DNA from: Magicicada septendecula
Taxonomy: Eukaryota; Arthropoda; Insecta; Hemiptera; Cicadidae
NCBI GenBank assembly: GCA_034769895.1
Contig: CM068370.1
Location: 44,318,844-44,382,843 of the forward strand
Length of the DNA: 64,000 nt
Reading direction: 5' to 3'
Shown here: in pieces, positions 34,201-44,439 of the stretch
Numbering within the stretch: position 1 is the first letter of the stretch
Layout of the letters: the number at the start of each line of letters is the position of its first letter
Translations under genes and position numbers: made by a program
Notes under the pieces: model-generated
The model's database searches: none
What the model was told of the DNA's origin: nothing
Seen by the model: only the letters and a program-made list of their open reading frames with translations

Positions 34201-36700
34201 AATGAACTGAAAGATTAATTTAAATAACATCTAGTGAATAAAATTGACAAATAACCAAAGTTTAGGCATTTATATAGTGAAATAGTAAAGTGTGCACAGG
34301 ATGTGAAAATATATTTGAACAATGTTAAGGATAATATTATATGGGCTAAGAGTTTAATTGAAACTGAAGGAAACAGTTAGTTGATTATTGGTATTCGAAC
34401 GGTTAACATGACAAGAGTTTTGTGACGATCTAACCTATCTTACAACGGTAAAGTTAAGCGGTGAATAGTACGTTATTGTGAAATCGTGAGTGACTTATAA
34501 AATACATCTAGAACTCTCACATTATAACAGAAACAATCAAGAAACAATACATAACACTGAACAATACATTTCTACTCCGAAAAACACCACAAAACACCAG
34601 AAAACTGTATAACACATTAACCAAGTATTAGTGTCGGTATCGGGAAAAGTGTTTGAACTTATAATTACACGGATATACTAAATACAACCCAGAAACATTA
34701 CACCAGTCACTACACAACATTTAACAAGAGATTTGCAGACACCAGAACAGGAATACTGCCAGAAAATACATTATTTGGAACGCAGCAGGAACGAGCGACA
34801 TTTTGATCAACTTGACGGCAGCCATCTTTCTTTGACAATTCCAATGCCTCTCCGTCCACATATCAGCTGTTGGTGAAAACAATTATATTATTTTCAAATT
34901 ATTATTCAATGTCTGTATTTAGTAATAATTATTAATTTGTTGTAACGTTATACTTTTTAAATATTGGCCCGATTTCTCTGACTGATAATAATTGGCTGTT
35001 TAAAGAACCCTGTATGATTTTTATATAATATAATTTGTAACTTTTTCGAGATCCTGAGAATCGATATTATAATCGATAAGAGTCAATATTGCTATTAACT
35101 AATAAAACATTAATATACTTCAACACTAAATAGTTCTTTATTCCATAAATATTACTAGTTATCAGTAATATAATTCTAATTAATAATCTACCAGGACTTT
35201 ACCACCTATAAGTGAAGATAACCTAAAAAAATAAAAAGGTAAACAAGTATCGATTGGTTTGAAGACAATCTTATGAGTGGTGATAGTTTATTTAAAATAT
35301 ACCAAAACTTTAATAAAATTTTTCAGAAGAGCATTACACTTTTTAAAACTTCACAGCCCTATATTAATTAATTGATTATAATTAATTAATTAATAAAAAG
35401 GAAAAAAAAATTTTTAATTATTTTTTTAATAAACAAATTTTTTTTTTTAAAAATTTTCTTAAAAACAACAATTTTTGTTTTGAAACTTTCGGTGAAGCTG
35501 AACATATATTTCTTCATCAACATTACGCTACTCGACCGGTCTTGCTACCATTGAGACTCGACCAGCTGGGAAACTTAAGGAAGTGTTTCAGGCCAGTAAG
35601 ACGTCGAGAGCCACACCAATTACACACCAATTTAAGAACATACAGACTCAAATTATAATATTTTATTACAAATTGTCTAGCCCAAACAGTGGGGCTTGAT
35701 TACATCGGAGTCTCATACTTCACAATCTCTTATCATCAATAACAATTCTATTATTTTATTACAGCATCAACAAAAGGGCATAATTAAAAGGGCCTAAAAG
35801 GGACAGAATATCAAATTCCAAGTTAGACAGTCTTTTTTGCCTTGTGTCAAAGTTTATCTGTGCAACATTTGGTATCAATCGGTGTAACGGTGTGGATTTG
35901 TATTCAATACAAAGAAACAAACCCTCAGAATTTGAGTTTTATATATATATATAGATAGATTTACCAGTTATGAATTTGGCAGATTATGAAGTCTCTTAAT
36001 AAAGGACATATGTGTCAGGTCTGCGATGATTGCATGCAATGTTTTGTTTTTAGTATTGTATTTATAAAGAACGGTAAACTTGAAAAAAATACCATTATTT
36101 GCGATACGACTTTATACGCTCTTATAAGAATATCAAGTATGGTTTGCATTACAGTCATAACCAAGCGCCTGAAACATAGTTAGATACAAATAACTGTAAT
36201 GTTTTTACAATTTTGAAGACATTATTTGCCCCCACGCCACTCATCACTCAAATTCAAGTTTGACATTGACTGATGACGTGGTTCCATACAGTAATCCAGT
36301 CTGTGGCTTGGATAAAATATTTTATATCAAGTTTGTACAGAAAGAAATAGATTTCTTAGCTGGAAAATATTGACGTCGAAGCGTTAACATTAATTTCACT
36401 TCAACGATTATTAAAAATAAATTACGGTTATGTATGTTAAGGAAAAAATAAAAAACAAATACTTTATAAAAAACGAAGGGAAAAATAAGAAGGAGGCATC
36501 CTGAATGACAGGCAAAAACCTATATTTACGTACCTAACCATCAACATAAAATTTGTTAATAATTAATGTTAAATTTTGTTTTAAACACTAAATGTTTTTA
36601 AATTAAACAGTGTGCACATATTATTACTGTAACAAATGTAGCTATAATATTGTGATATTCAATATAGTTTCTTCTGCAAGTAGTGTATTGCGTTCTTGTC
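31290..36700. other. Long AT-rich region, no gene seen
   Basis: No coding region is supported in these 5.4 kb. A GC-richer patch at 31330-31600 may be the outer part of the Harbinger element. The 129-codon minus frame 32447-32836 lies opposite a purine-rich AAG tract and looks like a low-complexity artefact. Between 33,000 and 35,500 the sequence is strongly AT-rich, with an extreme block at 35360-35470. A possible LTR-like start, TGTGACGATC, sits at 34421 without a partner. Confidence 0.5.
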
Positions 36701-36719
36701 GTTTCAATATCTGACGCAC

Positions 36720-36748
36720 GTTTCACTGAGAAATATCATCATCATCAG
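36720..36748 (-). other. Hammerhead-like CTGATGA...GAAAC motif
   Basis: The minus strand reads CTGATGA (36748-36742) and GAAACGTG (GAAAC at 36724-36720). The intervening 17 bases can form only a weak stem. It lies upstream of the Penelope GIY-YIG fragment and points away from it. Confidence 0.35.
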
Positions 36749-37073
36749 AGGTTTGTAAGTAAATCAATAACAATTGAAATAAATCTATGTTAACATAGAA
36801 ACTAACGAATAATCGAATTTGTTTCGACTTTAATGTAAAATAACGGATAATAGATTTAAGTCGATTAGTTAACGATTGTTTTACTGTGTATTTACTTCAG
36901 CAGCTGTTTTATCGGTTATATTGGAAATATTTAAGGTTTATATTTTATTTATTTGTATTTATTTAAACAAATTTATAATTTTAAATAGATCATCTTATTT
37001 TGTTTTTATCTGAGTTTGTTTTTTAATTAATAGATTATTGTTATTGTGTTTGTAAATACTAAATATTCATTTT

Positions 37074-37421
37074 TTGACATTTTGTATGTATAAAAACTGC
37101 GAGAGATCTTATATCGGCCACTCTGGAAGAAATATACGTCAACCCGTCCACGAACACGAATTGGCAGTAGCAAAACAAGAAGATAGCACATATCTAACGA
37201 AACACGCAAAAGAAACAGGACACACATTTTTTGATTTCAAAAACACAAAAATCTTGACACGAACCGACTATAAGAAAGTCAGACAGTACAGGGAGGCTAT
37301 TGAGATATACTGGATGCGAAGGGGAGCGGTCAACGACAGAAACGAACATAGAAAACTAGCGACAACTTGGAAATTCCTAACTTCCAACGCTCTAACGACT
37401 ACGCTAGCGACAACCCTCTAA
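37074..37421 (+). pseudogene. Penelope-like GIY-YIG endonuclease fragment
   Basis: Reads CERSYIGHSGRNI, then EHELAVAK, KHAKETGHTF and YREAIEIYWMRRGAVNDR. This is the YIG half of GIY-YIG with the conserved downstream His, the E of REAIEI and the N-R-D type tail of the Penelope endonuclease. The GIY half upstream is lost. The frame is open for 115 codons without a proper ATG at the domain start. A pseudo-LTR-like motif follows at 37495-37530, as expected at the 3' side of such elements. Confidence 0.75.
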
Positions 37422-37494
37422 CCCTTCCACGGCAGAAATCACAATGGAAGCAAGATATAAAACGCGCAGCGTCGTTAATACAACATCAGTACGC

Positions 37495-37530
37495 CTGAAA
37501 ATATTCCGGGATTACGGAACGAAACGTCGG
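37495..37530 (+). other. Degenerate hammerhead-like motif downstream of GIY-YIG
   Basis: CTGAAAA (37495-37501), a 5-bp stem TTCCG/CGGAA (37504-37508 with 37515-37519), then GAAACGTCGG from 37521. The G of the CTGANGA core is replaced by A, so catalysis by a hammerhead is unlikely in this copy. Confidence 0.4.
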
Positions 37531-37578
37531 CAATATAAGCATCACATACACGGATGTACCCAAAAACCTGCTACAACA

Positions 37579-37580
<2 letters not shown>

Positions 37581-37669
<89 letters not shown>
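37581..37669 (+). repeat. (GT)n microsatellite
   Basis: About 44 uninterrupted GT units immediately after the Penelope-like motif. A smaller (GT)11 lies at 37817-37838. Confidence 0.97.
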
Positions 37670-37839
37670 ACAATATGCACATATACGAAATAGCGAATCT
37701 TGCCATCACTATTAAGAACGCTTTATTTATCGACTCCATATGAATAATTAATTTACATCTATATGTTTAATAAAGTTTCGTTTTAAATATTTTGAATTTG
37801 CTATGATATTAATTATGTGTGTGTGTGTGTGTGTGTGTA

Positions 37840-38730
37840 CTAATGGTCAAATATCGTTATTTTGTTACTTCTTACTTATTGGAAAGTTATAAAATCCTTA
37901 GCGTTAGTGTTTAGTGTTGAAGTCTTGTATAAGTGGACCATTTCTAATGACCAGTGTTATTTATGAAAGAAAATATGAATTTAATATTATGAAAGAATTA
38001 TTTGTGCATAATCCATCTGATACCGTGTCCTCGTGGCTTGTAATATTTTCTACTTATATTCCTGTAGTCATGTAAATTTTGTAATATTTGTACATAAACC
38101 AAGAGGTGTGTGTATTATTTTATTCATGTCATAACAAAAATATTATCCCTAATATTTTAGATATAAAACGAGAAAAACGAAATAAATAATTTTCTTTGTT
38201 AAGGTTAGTATAAAATTCCTTCAAACCTGGGTAATGTCCGTGATCCAGGAAAACTATTATTTTTAAATTTAAAAAACCGCTATTTAGACATATTTACGTT
38301 CAGTAAAATTACACGAAATGAAAGTTTATAAATGGTACCAAATTCCTTTTTTTTAACCTTGCCTATCCTCTCAAGTGTAGAAATCCCCGGCCACCAGTGG
38401 CTGTGTTTTCATTTGTTCAACTTGTATTCATGCACGTGGTACTCGATATAAATTGGAGCCACAATGCTCTTCAAACGCACGACAGTACTGTAGGAACAAA
38501 CGAGAAAAACACGACAATTAAAAATATCTAACAAGCGTGAAAACTGTTGACCGTAACGAGCGGTCGTTTGCATGATCGAATTTCGTGGGAGAGCACAGCA
38601 AATACTTACTGTATTGTCAATATATGCCTTACACAATGTAATACGTCGGCTTCAATTGTTTTTCTTGTTTTGTTTAAACATTGCAAAAAGCACCGTACCA
38701 AACATTCTCTAAATTTGCAAGGCGGCAAGG
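37840..38730. other. AT-rich spacer, no gene seen
   Basis: Nothing recognisable on either strand. Confidence 0.45.
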
Positions 38731-38739
38731 AATCCCCGG

Positions 38740-39227
38740 ACCGGGACAGCGTATGTAATGACCGGCACCAGATACGCGCCGATGATTATATTGTCCAATT
38801 TCCTTGTCGCAGCCGAGTAGTAGTGGAAACACTAGGCACAGGCGAGCGGATGAACTCGCTTGTGCACTGTCTGAGCGTGGGTACGCCAGGTGAGATGACG
38901 ATCTAGGTACGTTCTCCCGATGCGAACCTGGCTCCGCTGATCTTTCCGGCGCTTAGAGAATAGAACGTCTACACTCTTGGTCTAATTTAAAGACATCCTC
39001 CAGCTATCAGTCCAGTCCCCGAGCGAATCGAGCTGGCGCTGTAGTCATTTGACGCCCCGTTCTGCGTGTCGATCGGCTGTAAATGCAGCCGTGTCGTCAG
39101 CAAATAGGATTGTCCGGACTCGGTGTGCATTTCCCATAGACTGAGAACAGGAGGCGATAAAAACACTTCCTTGAGGGACGCCGGCAGTGATTCGTCGTCC
39201 CCTGTTGCTAATACGGATTACAAACAA
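38740..39227 (-). pseudogene. Jockey-like LINE reverse transcriptase fragment
   Basis: The minus strand reads ITAGVPQGSV, then LFADDTAAFTADRH, the GVPQGS block and the catalytic FADD box of non-LTR RT. Only about 45 bases lie between them where over 100 are usual, so there is an internal deletion. Downstream sequence down to 38740 matches the Jockey-like fragment at 57.6-58.1 kb (RRSHLTWRTH-type segment, VPVITYA) with several stops. Both therefore belong to one family, in the same orientation. Confidence 0.75.
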
Positions 39228-39229
39228 TA

Positions 39230-39905
39230 AGTGGCCAATTCAATTTTTTTAATTGTGAATTCTACGTAAACACACACAACGCACATAAGAGGAAATCTTA
39301 CATGAGTTGCTACACTCGAAATATTCATACATTAAACTGTGTTTAACGTAAATAAAAATCAATCGCTTACAGTAAAATCATGGCTTACATTTAAGGAAGT
39401 TCACAATTGCCCAGCTTATTCGTACATAACTTATTTACAGTCATTTCGCAGAATTTTAATTAGCGTCCGTGGAGTTTTTAGAAAACGATCCCAAGAGTTT
39501 GGTTATATATTGTTGTTTCTTGTCGTAGAATGACAATATGGTTTGTTTTACTTTCTAGGAGAGAAACCTTTCAGTGAAAAGAACAAAACAAGTTATTACA
39601 TTTAGTTTTATTTATTCACAACTGTTTTGAAAACATACTAAACAAAAAACAATAAAATTATTTAATTCAAAATAGAATTCTCCAAAGCGACATTCTGAAA
39701 CAATTAAGTAGCTTCCAAGAAATGGGCTAAGAAATTTATTAAAAATAAAGCGTCGAAAGTGAAACAAATGCGTCTAAAGGTGATGGCTGACGAGAAACCT
39801 TTGTACGCCTTGCCTTACCGGTGTGGTTATTAATTTGTAAAAGAAAATAATGCCGTTTTCCATTATCCCAAATGTTTTCCTCTTTCAGTTGTATACTCTT
39901 CTGTC
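39230..39905. other. AT-rich spacer, no gene seen
   Basis: No coding signal. Confidence 0.4.
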
Positions 39906-39909
39906 TTAA

Positions 39910-40300
39910 ATTTGAAAGTTAAAATCTCGTCATCATTACCACTCCAAGGACGCCGACATCTCTTTTCCCAGTATGGTGATAACCCAAGCCAGCCACAGGT
40001 ATACGGATATCAGGCATGCGGTTCAAGTGTTCACACCATCTCCTTCGGTGGTCTTCAATCTTCTGGTGGAACGATACAATGTTTAAATAGCGTCTAATAT
40101 CATCGTTCCTTCCCCGATCCAAGAGAGAACAACCTTGCGCCCTTCTTAGAAATTTCATTTCGGCTGCCTGAATCCTCTGCACATCCCTTTTACCAAGAGT
40201 CCATGTCCCACTAGCATACAGGAATGTGGGGACAGCCACAGTTTTATAAAATTTCATTCGGATACCCTTCCCCGTTTTATTTTTCAGTTACGTATGAATC
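39910..40300 (-). pseudogene. RTE-like LINE 3' fragment
   Basis: The minus frame 40257-39919 reads MKFYKTVAVPTFLYASGTW, AEMKFLRRAQGCSLLDRGR and RRRWCEHLNRMPD, the C-terminal end of the RT ORF in the same family group as 19.6, 22.7 and 26.5 kb. The YGSE block has become YASG. The end carries GTAATGATGACGAG in place of a clean GAT tail. A piece of it is duplicated at 40445-40550. Confidence 0.8.
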
Positions 40301-40444
40301 GTTCCACATATGCGTCTAAAGAAAGAGGTGAAAGCAACTATCTAGGGGAAGAGCAGCCCGAAATCAAAGTTCCTGGTCCTCCAGGTGGGGGGTTTTACAC
40401 CAGGCCAGTAACCTGCTTAAGTAAAAATAGATGTACTTACAGAA

Positions 40445-40550
40445 CTCACTAGCATACAGGAATGTGGGGACAGACACAGTTTTATAAAATTTCATTCGGG
40501 TATACTTCCTTGTTTTATTTTTCAGGTGCCTATGAATCGTTCAACATATG
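40445..40550 (-). repeat. Second partial copy of the LINE segment at 40211-40311
   Basis: ACTAGCATACAGGAATGTGG and the following ~95 bases repeat the segment starting near 40208 with about 90 percent identity. It is either a local duplication or the tail of a second, more truncated insertion. Confidence 0.7.
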
Positions 40551-40773
40551 AAGTTAAAATCTAAAATATCAATATTAACTAAATAAAGTCTATAATAAAT
40601 TATATAAAATTTAATCTTTTTTTTTAAGAATAGGTGGTAAGAATTTTAAACATTTAAAATCGGTGGTCTGCTTCAAACCACGATGAAACGTATAACCATT
40701 AGATCCTGAATGGATTATAACGTATTTCTGCTCCTAATTTGTTCGCATTTAACTTATTATTATTGTTAGATTG

Positions 40774-41431
40774 TCGCGCCGTAAGTAACAGCGAGGTCTG
40801 TCGGATACCGCGTTTCAACAAATAGAGGACAACAGCTCACACATCGTTGAATAACCTCTCACCAGAATTAACGTGGTAAAATCTATAAGCGTCTACTCTT
40901 AAGGTATTACCAAACAGATGACGTGGCTGGGTATATATTGCTATGACAATTACGTGACCCATCTGGAAAATTCGAGAGCAACATTCTACACGTTTCTCGA
41001 CTAGCTCAGCGCGTGCAGTGTCCCTGTCAAGGTCGTACAATGGCGTAGCCTCCAGACTGTTCAAGCTCTTCTAACTATGCAAATTATGTCGGCACGCCGT
41101 CAGGAATACGGAAAATTATTCTGGAACCTCTGCTGGATCTATATAAGCAACAATAGCAGGCTTAGTCGGACAGCTACACCTGGCGGTACGGTAGAGTGCG
41201 GATCAAATGGTTGTTGCGGATTAGTGGAAATTGTTTATTGTGTTAATTAGTGTGGTACTGTAATAAGGTGATATTATTATTGCGTGAGGACAAATTAAAC
41301 TTGAATTTTTGTATACCTTGTTGGTTTAAAATTGTTAACTGTGATAATTAAAGCTGATAATTGCTGACTTCATTGGTGGCTTTATTTTGTTTCCACTGTA
41401 CAATACTACGATCCGTGTGACCACCGTAACA
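40774..41431 (+). repeat. LTR copy E of the TGTTACGAC family
   Basis: Ends TTTCCACTGTACAATACTACGATC...CCGTAACA, has a GATAATTAAAGCTG block near 41342 and a TATA box (CTATATAAG, about 41139-41147). The start TGTTAGATTGTCG at 40774 is a proposal. It is more diverged than copies A to D, and no target duplication was seen. Confidence 0.6.
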
Positions 41432-41439
41432 ATACAAAC

Positions 41440-42160
41440 AACACGTGGCGGCTGCAGTAATTTCAGGTGCGCCGATCTGTCCTACCAATTAGAAGATGAT
41501 TAGTGGAATGTTATTAAAGACGAATGCCACTCAAAATGTTACTTGTTTTTTTTATTTGTGTTGCCAAATTGTATGTTACGATCTAAGTGTACTATTATTA
41601 TTTTTTGTATATAACTCGTAAAGCTAAGCAGAATAAATGTAATCCACGTGTAAAAATTTACATTTACGTGAGTTAATAAAAATAATAATTGCAACTGTTG
41701 ATTTCTATCGTCTTAGCAATTTTTAGCAAATAGTATAAAAGGTTAAAATTATTACGCAAATTGCAAAGTTATTTTTTCTGCAAACAATATATTACAACAT
41801 TGATTTATAAGTTCATTAGCTCTGGGTCAGCTTTATGTACTCAGGCAGATGTCAACGTACCACCATATAAGTAGGAGTTGTTAAGAAGTGTTATAGCTAT
41901 ACGATTTATATAGTTAGTAGCCTTGAAGATCAGTCAACTACCAGAATAATTTTTATTTCAGCCGTTTGGTACAAAAACAGAGTACGTGTCTAGGCAGCTT
42001 TAGAGTTTCCCAGTTGATGATAGTCTACTTGATTAGAGCTGAGTAGGTCAGAGCCCGATATACTAAAGTGAATTTAACTCGTTCCTCCGCTTTAGAAGCA
42101 AGTGTGCTCACGGCTGCGCAATCCGAAATCCACTAACGTGTGTTACCAAAGTTAGGCTAA
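41440..42160. other. No gene seen
   Basis: AT-rich; TGTTACGATCTAAG at 41573 resembles the LTR family terminus but has no partner. Confidence 0.4.
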
Positions 42161-42163
42161 AAG

Positions 42164-42490
42164 CAGTGGCGGCTCGTCCATAAGATTCAATGGTTCAGAG
42201 AACCACCTAAATAATTTAAATATGTTTAAGGATTTGTTGAGAGATTGATTTCATATTTAAATAACGAGATTTGTGAGATTAATCTTGTTGACTGAACAGA
42301 AATGGATTCGCGTAATAGACGAATTGCTCGCTACTACTGGTCGAGGTGCAAAGCAGCACTCATCACCTCCTAGGCTGTGTAAAGAACGTTGGAGGGGGAA
42401 CTCATTATACGCAAAATTACACTGAACTGTCGCTAACACTCCAGCTTAGCGACAGAGACGAATAGTTTCAACGAGGGCCGAACCGCCCTG
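42164..42490. mobile_element. Possible hAT-like MITE
   Basis: Starts CAGTGGCGGCTCG and ends with the complement of CAGGGCGGTTCGG; ten of the first thirteen bases agree as inverted ends. CAGTGGCGGCTCGT is a common terminal sequence of hAT-like elements. The interior is non-coding. The 8-bp flanks do not match, which weakens the call. Confidence 0.35.
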
Positions 42491-43970
42491 TACGGAAATG
42501 TCAACATTTTCGTTATACCGCCATTTTCTATTATTATGATTTTTACCACATGATTTGTATTTTGGGAGAGGGGAGGTAACACAAAACTCATACCTTCAGT
42601 TTTCTGTTAGATTTCTCTGTTTCATTTAGTATACAATAAAAATCTGTGCAGTGAAGTCTTTGTACTCGAAAAATAAAGTGTGTTTAATGTAGTTCTTAAA
42701 TAATTATAGCAACGTTAAGCTGATCAAAGCGTGTATAACTTTCAAAGTGTTGTTGGTGTTTTGTGTGTTAAGGGTTCAGGTATTTCTTATTTTTATGTTC
42801 AGTTTGATTTTGTAAAATGAATAGTGTTCAATCTATTTTAAAAACAAATTTTTCTCCACTCTCTCCCTCTCTCTCTCTCTCTCTCTCTTGAAGATAAATG
42901 CAAAATTAAGAAACTCGGTAGGCCGCTTCCCGTTTTAAATATCAAACAGAAACATTTAACTATATATTTTTAGAATAATTTACACACAACCTAATACTAG
43001 GCCTACTTAAAGTTATCACCAGTTATTCCTTCATGTTGCGACCCCCCCCCCCGTGTGTTATTTGGAAACGGGATAATTGCTCTTATTTTAGTAAAAACAT
43101 TCAAACATTGAACACCCAACTGTCAGAACCACGAGTCGCCATTGGCTAAAAGGAAAAAATGAGAATTCATTGCCAGTTAAATTACAGAAACGTAGCCAGT
43201 CGACTAGACTCAGTATAACAAGTCATTATCAGTTAATGTGGAGTTTGGATAGCTCTAAATTTCACCAAAACTGAGGTCTTTAAAATAAAAATATTTCAGC
43301 AAAGCTCCATCAAAGAAAAGTAAATACCTTATATACTTCTGCCCTTAATATATTTTTATTGGCTAGTTCTGTAGGTATGATTCTTGTTTATCTAGGACGG
43401 TTTGGCTTGTGTTTGACGTTAATTTTCAGTCCAGTTTATTCCAACAGAATTTTAAGACATTGCTTTTACCAGATCTTCCAAGTATAAAGCGTATTATGCC
43501 CCTACAGTTTCAAGCCAGAAGTGTTCAATAGTAATAAATTTGTATCAAATAAATTATGAAAATAGTCAAGAATCCACGAACAATTATAATATTAACGACG
43601 AACGACAACTTTTTTTTAATATTTGGCAAAAAATTGAAATTACTTCTGATTATTAAATAATTTTTAAGACTTTTAATGTTAACTATTTACGTCACAATCA
43701 TTTAAAAATTAGGAAAATCTGCAAAGAAGTCTATTTTTTGTATTATTCTAACAATAAAGACTTTTACACTTCAGTATTATGACCTGAAAATGCATGTAAA
43801 TGCTTGGGAGTCTTTTCCTGCAGAAAATTATTGGTAGTAGAAAGAATAAAATTAAGAAAAAATTGTGGTCAAAACCACTTGAAATTTAGATTAAGGTTGA
43901 ATGAAGAAATTTACAAATATTTTTTTTTAACTTTCCATAGAAATGTAAAAAATCGTTTACAGTTAATTTA
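42491..43970. other. AT-rich spacer, no gene seen
   Basis: Contains a short (CT)n at about 42864-42888 and a C9 run at 43045. No coding signal. Confidence 0.45.
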
Positions 43971-43974
43971 CAGA

Positions 43975-44435
43975 CAATTAATATTTAAGGCACTTTCACT
44001 TGTGAAAAACTTACTTTTTGTCCCACACACATCCAGACAAAAAACCACAGTTAAACCAATATAAAAACAATCTTGAAATTTTACACTACATACCCTAAAG
44101 TCGCAAACTCAACACCGCAGAACAATACGAAATATGCAAACACAACAAACCACAACCAAACAACATACTCAATGAACAATTACAATTTAAATCCAACACA
44201 CTATTCGACACAATAATACACAACGCACACAATTCAGAATCCCGCGCCAACCCCCTTCCATCTCCACACCCCCACACACTACCAAACACCTAAAAAACCG
44301 TTACAGATTACCAACGCCTTGACGCATTCTGCATTTATACCTCACTGAGGAAGGAGCAAACCACTCCGAAACGACGTTTGAGGAAATAACAAAAAGTAAG
44401 TTTTTCACAAGTGAAAGTGCCTTAAATATTAATTG
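43975..44435 (+). mobile_element. Penelope-like element remnant with perfect 47-bp inverted arms
   Basis: The sequences 43975-44021 and 44389-44435 are exact inverted copies. Between them the plus strand reads LNTAEQYEICKHNK, NNILNEQLQFKSN and LFDTIIHNA (about 44108-44220), the conserved C-terminal tail of Penelope ORFs, with one stop upstream. Just before the right arm lies the best hammerhead-like motif of the window. The RT and most of the endonuclease are absent. Confidence 0.75.
44340..44383 (+). ncRNA. Hammerhead-ribozyme-like motif in Penelope-like element
   Basis: Stem I CCTCA (44340-44344) pairs exactly with TGAGG (44379-44383). The core CTGAGGA (44345-44351) follows directly. One extra A precedes stem II GGAG/CTCC, then GAAAC (44368-44372), a tiny stem III and GTT before stem I closes. 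Hammerhead motifs are documented in Penelope-like pseudo-LTRs. The extra A and the 2-bp stem III mean activity is uncertain. Confidence 0.4.
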
Positions 44436-44439
44436 TTAA

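Noticed and set aside
42257-42439. 60-codon minus frame inside the possible hAT-like MITE
   Set aside because: No transposase motif; the element is too short to encode one.
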